Under the pieces are notes generated by a model. That model saw nothing but the letters and a program-made list of their open reading frames with translations. It was not told the DNA's origin and searched no databases. Below are positions 8,819 through 17,643 of a stretch of DNA of 64,000 nt, in pieces. Positions within the stretch are counted from its first letter, which is position 1, and each line of letters begins with the position of its first letter. Location of the stretch: positions 62,001-126,000 of the forward strand of contig CALWZC010000003.1 of assembly GCA_944385935.1 (NCBI GenBank). The letters are read 5' to 3'. The stretch comes from an uncultured Anaerofilum sp. (GTDB lineage Bacteria; Bacillota; Clostridia; Oscillospirales; Ruminococcaceae). Both the position numbers and the translations under genes were made by a program.

Positions 8819-10551
8819 GCAGTTTCCTCCTTTGCATAATTTTCCAATGATTGTTGTGCTTGCCAAAGTGTGGCGTATTGTCCTGTTTGTTGTAGTAATT
8901 GTGTATGGGTTCCCTTCTGTACTGCCTTTCCAGATTCCAGCACATAAATGGTGTCGGCCTTTGTTACATTGGCAAGGCGGTGGGAAATAAGAATTACTGT
9001 TTTATAGTTTGCCAAAGAATAAATCTGTTCCATAATATCGTTTTCACTTTCCACATCAATGTTGGATGTGGCTTCGTCGAAAATATAAACGGGCGTATCA
9101 TGCAACAATGCTCGTGCCAACGCCAAACGTTGCCGTTGCCCTCCAGAGAGATTGGATGCTTTTTCTGTTAGAAGGGTATCAAGTCCTTGTTCGGTTTTTA
9201 GAAAATCTGCTAGTTTTACCTGTTCCAACACTTTCCACATTTGCTGCGGTGTTGCTGCTTCACAACCCATCTTTAAATTTTCTTCCACAGTACCCTTAAA
9301 CAGATAGCTTTGATGTCCGATATAGGTAATTTTTTTCAGTATACTTTCTGGAGAAATTTCGGATAATTCTACGCCACCAATGGTTATAGAGCCTTGATAA
9401 CCTTTGTTTCTTCCCATAAGGATTGCGGAAAGGGTAGATTTTCCACAGCCGCTTTCTCCCACAATGGCTGTAAAACTGCCCATAGGGAAATTTAAGTTTA
9501 CTCCTTGTAGAACTTCTCTCCCCTGTTCATAACCAAAGCGTAGGTTTTGGCAACAAATTTCCACTGTTTCCGGCACAGGCTTTGTTTTTTCTGGTTCTCC
9601 CTCCAAATCCAGCAACCGGAAAATTTTATCGCTGGCTGCCATTCCATTCATGGCGATATGGAAAAAAGAGCCCAGCAACCGCATGGGAATGAAAAAGTCA
9701 GCACACAACAAAATAATAAGCAAACAACCCGACAAAGAAATATTTCCTGCTGCGTATTGGATACAGGATAAAATAACGCCCAAAGCGGCTCCACCATAAG
9801 CAATCAAATCCATGATAGTGATAGAATTTAGTTGCATGGTCAACACTTTCATGGTAATTTTTCGGAAGTTTTCTGCCTCTTGTTCCATTTGTTTTTGTTT
9901 GAAGTGGTCTGCTTGATAGATTTTCAATGTGGTTAATCCCTGTAAATTTTCCAGAAAAGTATCTCCTAGTGCTGTATATTGTCCCCAGTATTTGGAGAGA
10001 AGTTTTTTTGCCCAGCGTTGCACCGCTATAATTGCCACTGGAATGAGAGGCACACAAATGAACAACACCAACGCACTGGGAAAATTTACAAAGCTCAACA
10101 CAATAAACAAAGTCAGTGGGGCTAACATGGCATAAAAAAGCTGTGGGAGATAGGCAGCAAAATAAATTTCTAGCTGTTCTACTCCCTCTACTGCCACTTG
10201 CACTACCTCAGAAGTTTTTACATTTTGGTTGTAATCACTTCCCAAACGAAGCAATTTTTGATAAATCAGTTGGCGCAAGGTTTTCTTGACTTCATGGGAG
10301 GATTGGTAACTGGTTTTGCTGACTGCCATAGAGCATACAAAGCGTATGAACACAGCAATAAAAATGACAGCAAAGGTAATAAAAAACTGTTTTTGAGAAA
10401 GGGTTTGATAGAATAATCCTTCCAAAAACTTTGTAATGGCTATCATAGAGCAGATATTTGCAGCCAAAGACAGCCACTGTAATGCTACATTTGCCACAAT
10501 ATATTTTTTGCTTTGGCTAACTGTTTGGATTAGCCTTTTGTTAATCATCAT
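8815..10551 (-). CDS. ABC transporter half, fused permease/ATPase (CydD-like)
   Basis: This 578-residue protein is the first gene of the operon. The transmembrane domain carries EGVEQLEIYFAAYLPQLFYA, very like the CydD segment with the YLPQ motif. The ATPase domain shows Walker A GESGCGKST, signature LSGGQRQRLALARALL, Walker B VYIFDEATSNID and the H-loop ISHR. It forms the heterodimer partner of the next gene, overlapping it by four bases. The start MMINKRL allows an ATG at 10551 or 10548. Expression probably depends on the operator-like palindromes upstream at 10593-10642. Substrate is uncertain: a CydDC-type thiol exporter is the best guess, a general peptide or drug exporter the alternative. 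Confidence 0.87.
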   Translation of the reverse strand: MMINKRLIQTVSQSKKYIVANVALQWLSLAANICSMIAITKFLEGLFYQTLSQKQFFITFAVIFIAVFIRFVCSMAVSKTSYQSSHEVKKTLRQLIYQKLLRLGSDYNQNVKTSEVVQVAVEGVEQLEIYFAAYLPQLFYAMLAPLTLFIVLSFVNFPSALVLFICVPLIPVAIIAVQRWAKKLLSKYWGQYTALGDTFLENLQGLTTLKIYQADHFKQKQMEQEAENFRKITMKVLTMQLNSITIMDLIAYGGAALGVILSCIQYAAGNISLSGCLLIILLCADFFIPMRLLGSFFHIAMNGMAASDKIFRLLDLEGEPEKTKPVPETVEICCQNLRFGYEQGREVLQGVNLNFPMGSFTAIVGESGCGKSTLSAILMGRNKGYQGSITIGGVELSEISPESILKKITYIGHQSYLFKGTVEENLKMGCEAATPQQMWKVLEQVKLADFLKTEQGLDTLLTEKASNLSGGQRQRLALARALLHDTPVYIFDEATSNIDVESENDIMEQIYSLANYKTVILISHRLANVTKADTIYVLESGKAVQKGTHTQLLQQTGQYATLWQAQQSLENYAKEETA

Positions 10552-10592
10552 AAAAATTCCTCACACTGCTTTTTTATAGGATTTTTGCAAAA

Positions 10593-10678
10593 GTTAGCGA
10601 ACACTAACCATCTGATAAAACGAAAAGTTAGTTTTATCTAACCGGTGTCAGTCTATCATATCCAATCTTGTGTGTCAA
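10593..10678 (-). promoter_or_regulatory. Promoter with two palindromic operators before the CydDC-like operon
   Basis: On the minus strand TTGACA (10673-10678) and TAGACT (10650-10655) are 17 bases apart. Downstream of the -10 lie two matching palindromes, GTTAG-N6-CTAAC, at 10627-10642 and 10593-10608, 34 bases apart. Palindromes built on TTAGnnnnnnCTAA are common TetR-family operators. Their position at and after the expected start site fits repression. No regulator gene is adjacent. Confidence 0.65.
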
Positions 10679-10696
10679 GTGAATTTTTTTAAGTTG

Positions 10697-10725
10697 TTGC
10701 AAACCCTTTTCAAAAATATTAAAAT
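10697..10725 (+). promoter_or_regulatory. Promoter of the SUKH gene
   Basis: TTGCAA (10697-10702) and TAAAAT (10720-10725) are 17 bases apart. The start codon follows 40 bases later behind GGGAGG. Confidence 0.6.
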
Positions 10726-10765
10726 ATGACCAGAAGTATTTTTTATTTGTAGGGAGGAATACACC

Positions 10766-12121
10766 ATGCCAACATTAGACAGTAACTATGCTGCATATTT
10801 GCAAGACCTTGTAAAAAAAGCCAGCCTTGTAGATTCTGAGCGTGAAGTTTTCGCTTCCGATTCTCATGAATACCGATTAAATCCTACAATTTCCATAGAA
10901 GAAGTACGAAAATTTGAAGCAGAACACAATGTAAAGCTACCTTCTGAGTATGTATTTTTTGTCACACAGGTAGGAAATGGCGGAGCAGGGCCTTTTTATG
11001 GAATAAATCCCTTAACAAAGAACAACATCATGGGTGACACAGAAGATGTTCCCTTTATTTCTTCCAAAGTTACAGTAGAATCTTGGAGAGAAAAAATTGC
11101 CCAAACCACAGAGGATGATTTTGAGGATGACTTTGATGATGATTTTGACGATGAATTTTGTGAAGGAATATCAAAAGAGGTTACACGGGGTTGTTTTGCA
11201 TTGGGCACACAAGGGTGTAGTTATGAAACCATTATGCTTGCCAATGGCCCAGAGGAAAACCGTATTTTCTATATAGATTTTGACTGGTTTGACGAGTATC
11301 CTCCCTTTGATACTGGAATGACCTTTTTGCAATGGTATGAATCTTTCTTTTTGGAAATTTTGCAAGGAAACTCCACAGAATTTTATGGACGAGAAATTAT
11401 TGCAACACAAGCAGAACTTATAGAGCGTTTTGGACAAAATACCGATAAAAAATATCGCTTGAAACTGCTTTCTAGTTTTTATCGCTTTCCTGAATTAAAT
11501 AGTGATACAATAGAGTTTATCCGCAGCTTATCCGATGAGGAGTTTCCCGCTGAAAAAATATCTTTGTTGCTTACCTATGACCTAGATTTTGGGCTGGAGC
11601 TATATTCTCGCTACCTAAAAGAAAAGCCCTACATTGCTATCCGTGTAAGTTACCATCTACCAAAGAAGGCAGTAGAAAATTACTTCAATGAATTTTTACA
11701 ACTATTGTATACCTTGCCCGATGGCTCAGAAATTTGTGATGATGAATCGAACCTTACTTTCCATGAAAGTTTGTTGTATCGGTTTATGCATTGCCCATTG
11801 ACAAAATGTGATGATATTTTGTTATTCTTAAAATTAAAAAAGGACACCCTTACCGAGAATGAAATTAAAACCGCTTTGTCCACTATATGGACAACACCGG
11901 ATAAAATCAAGGCGGTGGATGTGCTAAAGGATTTTATGTTACATGGTTCTTATTGGGTCGCTCATGCAGCAATACAAGCCATATTTGACACAAATTGTCC
12001 TGAACTAAATGAAACATACAAAACCTTGTATGAGCGATACAAAACAGATGATGGCTGTATCTTGAACAATTTGAAAATTGCCTTTGAAAGCAACCATCTC
12101 CCCTTTCCACCAGAGCAATAA
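10766..12121 (+). CDS. SUKH (SMI1/KNR4) domain protein with acidic insert
   Basis: This is a 451-residue cytosolic protein. Residues about 35-205 form a SUKH domain: ISIEEVRKFEAEHNVKLPSEYVFFVTQVGNGGAGPFYGI, then a G(C/S)(S)YE...L.G pattern and a WYESF end. SUKH proteins include immunity factors against polymorphic toxins and other binding modules. A very acidic run, EDDFEDDFDDDFDDEF (near 113-130), interrupts the domain and is encoded by short DNA repeats. The C-terminal 240 residues are helical and HEAT-like, with no family I can name. GGGAGG precedes the ATG. No toxin gene is next to it, so immunity versus housekeeping role is open. Confidence 0.75.
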   Translation: MPTLDSNYAAYLQDLVKKASLVDSEREVFASDSHEYRLNPTISIEEVRKFEAEHNVKLPSEYVFFVTQVGNGGAGPFYGINPLTKNNIMGDTEDVPFISSKVTVESWREKIAQTTEDDFEDDFDDDFDDEFCEGISKEVTRGCFALGTQGCSYETIMLANGPEENRIFYIDFDWFDEYPPFDTGMTFLQWYESFFLEILQGNSTEFYGREIIATQAELIERFGQNTDKKYRLKLLSSFYRFPELNSDTIEFIRSLSDEEFPAEKISLLLTYDLDFGLELYSRYLKEKPYIAIRVSYHLPKKAVENYFNEFLQLLYTLPDGSEICDDESNLTFHESLLYRFMHCPLTKCDDILLFLKLKKDTLTENEIKTALSTIWTTPDKIKAVDVLKDFMLHGSYWVAHAAIQAIFDTNCPELNETYKTLYERYKTDDGCILNNLKIAFESNHLPFPPEQ

Positions 12122-12149
12122 AAACATACAAACCCCCACTAATTCGTAC

Positions 12150-12192
12150 AAAGGCGGCCAACTGTAAAAGTTGGTCGCCTTTGCTTTATTCT
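12150..12192 (+). terminator. Terminator after SUKH gene
   Basis: AAAGGCGGCCAAC-tgtaaaa-GTTGGTCGCCTTT forms a 13-bp stem with one G-T wobble, followed by GCTTTATTC. Confidence 0.8.
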
Positions 12193-12439
12193 TGAGTATA
12201 CGTTGCAAAGCACTATCTGTTATGTAGCCCAGTGCTAGGAAATTTTTTGTTTTTCCTACTATCCCATGGATTTATACATCATGGTAGTTGTATTGTTGCT
12301 ATTGCGATATTTGTCGCTTTCTATCATACCATGAAAAGATGATTTTTCCAATGATTTGTGAAACAAAACTTACAATATATGGGTATTTTTTCGTTGGTAG
12401 AAATTCTTTACAACAACCTAAACAAAGGCTTTGGGATAG
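12193..12439. other. Non-coding trailer flank of the CRISPR array
   Basis: This AT-rich stretch lies between the SUKH terminator and the oldest, degenerate repeat. I see no gene, tRNA, second array or convincing promoter in it. Open frames running from here into the array are artefacts of the repeats. Confidence 0.4.
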
Positions 12440-12467
12440 TATTACCCCCCGCTTACGCGGGGAAAAG
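12440..12467 (-). repeat. Degenerate terminal CRISPR repeat
   Basis: This unit keeps CGCGGGGAAAAG and the C-run but differs from the consensus at about six positions, mostly at its left end, plus one G-to-A change in the loop. Degeneration at this end supports a leader on the right. Confidence 0.85.
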
Positions 12468-12528
12468 TTATTCATTCCAGTGTCCATAAGACCATCCATA
12501 GGATCACCCCCGCTTGCGCGGGGAAAAG

Positions 12529-12683
12529 AATTGCACTTTACCCATCGGTCTACTTGGTTTAGGATCACCCCCGCTTGCGCGGGGAAAAGGTACACCATAC
12601 AGTTTTTCATAAGTTTGAGCTGGGATCACCCCCGCTTGCGCGGGGAAAAGAATTGCACTTTACCCATCGGTCTACTTGGTTTA
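12529..12683. repeat. Identical spacer present twice, one spacer apart
   Basis: The 33-base spacers at 12529-12561 and 12651-12683 (both starting AATTGCACTTTACCC) are identical. They are separated by two repeats and one other spacer, close to the trailer end. Confidence 0.95.
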
Positions 12684-13781
12684 GGATCACCCCCGCTTGC
12701 GCGGGGAAAAGTGTCGAAATAGCTTTCATCTATCCGGTACGCCGGGATCACCCCCGCTTGCGCGGGGAAAAGACCTTGCAGACAGCAGGAGTATTGATAG
12801 TGGTGGGATCACCCCCGCTTGCGCGGGGAAAAGGAATTGCAGCCGACGAACCGAACCGCTTTCACGGGATCACCCCCGCTTGCGCGGGGAAAAGAACTGG
12901 AATGAAAAACCGTGGCGTAAAGCGTGGGGATCACCCCCGCTTGCGCGGGGAAAAGCACGCCATTATCTTGCCCTCGCTGGGCGTGGAGGGATCACCCCCG
13001 CTTGCGCGGGGAAAAGTGACTTGCATATCACGCAATTTTCTTACCGATAGGATCACCCCCGCTTGCGCGGGGAAAAGATAGAGCTACAGCAACACCGACT
13101 TGTTCGCCTGGGATCACCCCCGCTTGCGCGGGGAAAAGTTTTGCAAAATCCGCAAAAGGGGGATTTGTTTGGGATCACCCCCGCTTGCGCGGGGAAAAGG
13201 CAATACAATGGGTATTAGATATGCTGACTTTAGGATCACCCCCGCTTGCGCGGGGAAAAGTTGCCAATATGTGATAGCTTCATACTTTGGCAAGGATCAC
13301 CCCCGCTTGCGCGGGGAAAAGTCGTTCTGTTCGTTTTCTTTGTCTTGTTGCTTAGGATCACCCCCGCTTGCGCGGGGAAAAGATTTGAATAAGATTATCT
13401 CCAATAGATATTAAGGGATCACCCCCGCTTGCGCGGGGAAAAGTGTGAGAGCGCAGAAAAAACAATCAATGAATTGGGATCACCCCCGCTTGCGCGGGGA
13501 AAAGACAAAAAATCCATAATCACCTTTTTTGTACTCGGGATCACCCCCGCTTGCGCGGGGAAAAGTGACTTTTTAAACTCCTTGTAAGTTTTGTCTCGGG
13601 ATCACCCCCGCTTGCGCGGGGAAAAGTGTGCATAAAAAGCATCGAAAAACTCTGCGAAAGGATCACCCCCGCTTGCGCGGGGAAAAGAGATGGGCATACA
13701 GTCAAAGATTTTGAAAAGCGGGATCACCCCCGCTTGCGCGGGGAAAAGTTTGCAGAAATGATTGGAACAGAAAGGACTGAG

Positions 13782-13809
13782 GGATCACCCCCGCTTGCGC
13801 AGGGAAAAG
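13782..13809 (-). repeat. Single-base variant CRISPR repeat
   Basis: Position 20 of the repeat (13801) is A instead of G, turning GCGGGG into GCAGGG. This breaks one pair of the crRNA hairpin that Cas6e recognises. The neighbouring repeats are consensus. Confidence 0.85.
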
Positions 13810-15212
13810 TGAGACAAAGAAAAAAACAGGAAAATTCACTCGGGATCACCCCCGCTTGCGCGGGGAAAAGCAGCGTTTGGCGTGCTAACGATTTTGGGTG
13901 TTGGGATCACCCCCGCTTGCGCGGGGAAAAGGCATTGAGCAACAAGAAAAAAACCTATGTGCAGGGATCACCCCCGCTTGCGCGGGGAAAAGCTGGATAT
14001 TGTCAATGGTTGCGAAAGTGATTTGGGATCACCCCCGCTTGCGCGGGGAAAAGGTACCAAATATGGCTCAAGTATGGGGGAAGAGGGGATCACCCCCGCT
14101 TGCGCGGGGAAAAGAACTTTGTGGATTACCACGACTGTTTCAACTGGGGATCACCCCCGCTTGCGCGGGGAAAAGAATTTTCAGCTTTTTGGGTGGTGGG
14201 GTTTCCGGGGATCACCCCCGCTTGCGCGGGGAAAAGCCGAAAGCACAGCCGGAGCAAGAAAACAAACCGGGATCACCCCCGCTTGCGCGGGGAAAAGTCT
14301 TGAATGTAACGTGGTATGTATTCCCAAACGGGATCACCCCCGCTTGCGCGGGGAAAAGGTATGTATGTAAGATGTTCTGCCTGTTTTGCCAGGATCACCC
14401 CCGCTTGCGCGGGGAAAAGGCGTACGAGAGTACGCAAAAGACCATCGACAGGGGATCACCCCCGCTTGCGCGGGGAAAAGCCGGACGTAAATCCTGCCAC
14501 ACCATAGTGACCGGGATCACCCCCGCTTGCGCGGGGAAAAGTCTCCCCTCCAGCCGTTTTGTGTGTAAAACTCGGGATCACCCCCGCTTGCGCGGGGAAA
14601 AGTTAAAATAGTTTTCCGTTGTTCCTGTCCACCTGGGATCACCCCCGCTTGCGCGGGGAAAAGTTGTTGGTTTGAGCCATCAACAAGAGATTCTAGGGAT
14701 CACCCCCGCTTGCGCGGGGAAAAGAGGTTTCGATTTCCTGCACAAGCGCAAGCACCGGGATCACCCCCGCTTGCGCGGGGAAAAGCTGTTGGAGCAGGAA
14801 ACCGGAGAGGACGGGCGGGGATCACCCCCGCTTGCGCGGGGAAAAGCCCGTCCTTGTTTTTTGGAAATAAAAAGGCGCGGGATCACCCCCGCTTGCGCGG
14901 GGAAAAGCACTTTTGTTTTGCAAGGGTTTTTTATTTTTTGGGATCACCCCCGCTTGCGCGGGGAAAAGGTCTACGGATGGTGTAAAGGGGAAGCAAAACC
15001 GGGATCACCCCCGCTTGCGCGGGGAAAAGTCTAAAAATATTGATATTTGTGTTTCCGAAATGGGATCACCCCCGCTTGCGCGGGGAAAAGTGAAAATATT
15101 TTTTATTTTTTTTTCAAAAAGTGGGATCACCCCCGCTTGCGCGGGGAAAAGCCTTTTCCAAAGGAACACTCAGAGAAACTAAAGGGATCACCCCCGCTTG
15201 CGCGGGGAAAAG

Positions 15213-15489
15213 GCTACGGTATCCGAAATAAGTTCTTGACGAAAGGGATCACCCCCGCTTGCGCGGGGAAAAGAAACCCTAAAGCTAACAGCTTTTATAT
15301 ATCCGGGGATCACCCCCGCTTGCGCGGGGAAAAGGCGCGTCGCTTTGTCTTGGTAATATAATATCTAGGATCACCCCCGCTTGCGCGGGGAAAAGTTATT
15401 CGGAGGTACAGGATTTCCCTGACAAGTGGGATCACCCCCGCTTGCGCGGGGAAAAGGCTACGGTATCCGAAATAAGTTCTTGACGAAAG
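15213..15489. repeat. Second duplicated spacer, four units apart
   Basis: The spacers at 15213-15245 and 15457-15489 (both starting GCTACGGTATCCG) are identical and separated by three different spacers in the leader-proximal, recent part of the array. Confidence 0.95.
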
Positions 15490-15761
15490 GGATCACCCCC
15501 GCTTGCGCGGGGAAAAGGTTCACGCAGTAGCCATCCGTTTCTGCGGTCGGGGATCACCCCCGCTTGCGCGGGGAAAAGGCTACCGTTACTCCTGCCGCTG
15601 TCAGCGACGAGGGATCACCCCCGCTTGCGCGGGGAAAAGTTCGGCTTGTCCAGCATCTGGGCGACTTGTTTGGGATCACCCCCGCTTGCGCGGGGAAAAG
15701 AATGTGTGCAAGGATACAGACCTTGCTCGGCTGGGATCACCCCCGCTTGCGCGGGGAAAAG

Positions 15762-15830
15762 ACTAATAAAAATACGAAAAATCGTACTTTTAAAAATTTT
15801 AGGTTGAATTTTCATTCAACTTTTGATAAA
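15762..15830 (-). promoter_or_regulatory. CRISPR leader (overlaps the 3' end of cas2-dnaQ) with A/T-rich hairpin
   Basis: Only 37 non-coding bases separate the first repeat from the cas2-dnaQ stop, so any functional leader must reach into that gene. The gap is almost pure A/T. It holds a hairpin at 15768-15791: on the minus strand AAAAGTACGA-tttt-TCGTATTTTT, ten pairs with one wobble. This could act as operon terminator, leader structure or both. The right boundary given is arbitrary. Confidence 0.55.
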
Positions 15831-16698
15831 TCCCATGTGTCAGATAGCAATCCTTTATTGCCCTGTGTGCACCATCTGTATCGAATCCCAAAAATTCCGC
15901 AATAGTTGTTAGTTTATAATTTGGAAGTGTTTTACATATTCTTTTTGAGTAAATCAAAGTGTCAACACAACGGTTTTTAAGTGGTGTCAATTTCTCTTTT
16001 TTGTATGCCACTTGCAAAAACTTATAGTCAAATGTTGCATTATGGCACACTAAGCAATCATCTCCTACAAAAGTAGCTAACTGTGTAAGTGCTTTTTGTA
16101 AATCTATGCCTTTTTCTTGCAAATATGCTGTAGTCAACCCTGTTAATTTTTCAATTTCTGGGGAAATTGGGTGATTAGTTTTTATCAATGCATGAAATTC
16201 CTGTTGTACTTGTCTATTGCGAATTTTTAGAGCTGCAATTTCAAGAATCACGTCAGACAAATGGGAAAGACCTGTTGTTTCTAAATCCAAAACTGTATAG
16301 TTTTCCAAAGCTACATTCTTATTTTTAGAGGTTTGCATTTTATCAATTTTATGAAATGTTGCCGCTTTACTGAAGCCAAAATCACATTCTCCCAACAAAT
16401 GAGAAAGTTGTCGTTGATTTGTAATAGGCAGTGGTCGGCGCATTAACTTTACTCCATCAAAATCCACAATCTCCCATGATGTATTATGAACTTTAAAGGA
16501 CATTTTTTGCTCATTTGCATCGGGATATACCATAGTGGCTTGTCCATTTTTGACATTCTCACAGATTCGCTCCCACAAACGTTCTCGAACTCTGGCACTC
16601 ACTGTTCCAACATACACATTTGTGTTGATTTCCACCAACCATTTTGATAAATCTCCTCGAAGTTTTGCAGGGCAATCGGAAAGAGCCAACACAATCAT
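15799..16698 (-). CDS. cas2: Cas2-DnaQ fusion: type I-E Cas2 with DEDDh exonuclease domain
   Basis: This 299-residue adaptation protein has residues 1-95 as a type I-E Cas2 (MIVLALSDCPAKLRGDLSKWL...; ERLWERI; GQATMVYP; FDGVKLMRRP). That part dimerises between two Cas1 dimers to form the integrase. A linker of about 35 residues leads to a DnaQ-like 3'-5' exonuclease domain (132-295) with D138 and E140 in LDLETTG, D224 in HNATFDYKFL, and H278 and D283 in GAHRAIKDC, so the DEDDh set is complete. Such fusions are known, for example in Streptococcus thermophilus, where the exonuclease trims prespacer 3' ends. The gene overlaps cas1 by ATGA with GGAGG inside cas1, and it is the last cas gene before the leader. 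Confidence 0.95.
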   Translation of the reverse strand: MIVLALSDCPAKLRGDLSKWLVEINTNVYVGTVSARVRERLWERICENVKNGQATMVYPDANEQKMSFKVHNTSWEIVDFDGVKLMRRPLPITNQRQLSHLLGECDFGFSKAATFHKIDKMQTSKNKNVALENYTVLDLETTGLSHLSDVILEIAALKIRNRQVQQEFHALIKTNHPISPEIEKLTGLTTAYLQEKGIDLQKALTQLATFVGDDCLVCHNATFDYKFLQVAYKKEKLTPLKNRCVDTLIYSKRICKTLPNYKLTTIAEFLGFDTDGAHRAIKDCYLTHGIYQKLNENST

Positions 16699-17642
16699 GT
16701 TATTTCCTCCTGCATAGCATAATTGCGGCCATTGGGTAAGTTTTGGTTATGTAAATCCCATAAGTAAACAACATCTACTGCCACTTCATCTTTTTGCTCA
16801 TCTGCTTGTAGCAACTGATGGACATCCTTTACCATGCGTTCCAACAAGGAGCTTTGTGTCATCTTATCTCGCACACGGCGGCGAACCACTGCTGGTAAAT
16901 CCTCTGGTTGTTCTGATGCCGTTTGAAAGGCAACTGGTATGGTGATTTCTGCTTTATATAAATCAGCAATATCATATACAAAGGAACACTCGTGTCCAAC
17001 ATGAACAAAGCCCAGTCCAGCCGAACAGCCAAGAGCTGCAATTACTGCATGTGCCAAACCATACAAGCAAACATTTGCAGCAGATAGAGCTTGATTTATC
17101 AAATCTGATGCAAAAAAATCTTCTGTTTTATATTCTCTTGATTGCCATGAAACGTTCCATTTTTTTGCCTGCTCTTTATACAATTTTCGCATACGGCTTC
17201 CTTCTCGTCCTCGAAGCTGCTGCATTGTCAACTCACTAACATCCTCATCCGGAAAACGCATTTGATACATTTTTCGCACTACTTGTAGATGTGTGCGCTG
17301 ATTGCTAACAAGTTGTGCTTGCCGCATCAACAGATGTGACCGATGTGTTAAGGGGCGTCCCATTGCATAAAAGCGGACTCCTTGTTCCCCTATCCACATA
17401 ATGGAAACACCTGCATCACCAATCAACTCAACAGCCCGATGTGTGACATTGGTTCCGGGGCCAAGGAGCAACACAGAAATGGAGGCTGCTGGAATACGAA
17501 TGGTGCCTTTTTCATCTCGTAGCAAAATAGCACTATCTTCCCGATTGATTTGGCAGTGCTCCAAATACAAAAATGTAAGCCGGTCGCCAATTTGTGGCAA
17601 AGCCTGTAGTTCTGGCTTTTTCATGCCGGGCATTTCTGCCAT
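16695..17642 (-). CDS. cas1: Type I-E Cas1 integrase
   Basis: This is the spacer integrase, 315 residues, which works with Cas2-DnaQ. The beta-rich N-terminal domain contains GPGTNVTHRAVELIGDAGVSIMWIGEQGVRFYA. The alpha-helical catalytic domain has the metal ligands E147 (RGREGSRM), H214 (GFVHVGHECS) and D227 (FVYDIADLYK), matching E. coli E141, H208 and D221. A GGGGGA ribosome site lies about seven bases before the ATG at 17642, two bases after the cas6e stop. The last codons contain the ribosome site of cas2. It is a full-length subtype I-E Cas1 with no sign of damage. Confidence 0.97.
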   Translation of the reverse strand: MAEMPGMKKPELQALPQIGDRLTFLYLEHCQINREDSAILLRDEKGTIRIPAASISVLLLGPGTNVTHRAVELIGDAGVSIMWIGEQGVRFYAMGRPLTHRSHLLMRQAQLVSNQRTHLQVVRKMYQMRFPDEDVSELTMQQLRGREGSRMRKLYKEQAKKWNVSWQSREYKTEDFFASDLINQALSAANVCLYGLAHAVIAALGCSAGLGFVHVGHECSFVYDIADLYKAEITIPVAFQTASEQPEDLPAVVRRRVRDKMTQSSLLERMVKDVHQLLQADEQKDEVAVDVVYLWDLHNQNLPNGRNYAMQEEIT

Positions 17643-17643
17643 T

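Larger units (their letters stand above)
12440..15761 (-). CRISPR. Type I-E CRISPR array, 55 repeats and 54 spacers
   Basis: The 28-bp repeat begins GGATCACC and ends GGGGAAAAG on the plus strand, with an internal stem CCCCGC-ttgc-GCGGGG. Read on the minus strand it starts CTTTTCCCC and ends GGGTGATCC, the usual I-E orientation, so transcription is leftwards. Repeat starts follow 12440 + 61n up to 15734, giving spacers of 33 bases. The leftmost repeat (12440-12467) is degenerate, marking the old, leader-distal end. One internal repeat (13782-13809) has a single change. Two spacers occur twice. The I-E cas operon ends 38 bases from the right end of the array. Confidence 0.98.

Noticed and set aside
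7160-10551. Naming the ABC pair cydC and cydD outright
   Set aside because: CydD-like motifs are present but no cytochrome bd genes are in the window, and many heterodimeric exporters look alike, so only a CydDC-like call is justified.
12193-12439. A second leader at the left end of the array
   Set aside because: The adjoining repeat is degenerate and the repeat orientation puts the leader on the right beside the cas genes.
15089-15121. A/T-only palindrome-like spacer (TGAAAATATTTT...) as a regulatory element
   Set aside because: It sits exactly in the spacer slot between two consensus repeats, so it is a captured spacer.
12288-15905. Many overlapping open frames with repeated text such as ITPACAGK, GSPPLARGK and DHPRLRGEK
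   Set aside because: They are three-frame translations of the CRISPR repeat. The 61-bp period shifts the frame every unit, and none has a consistent ribosome site.
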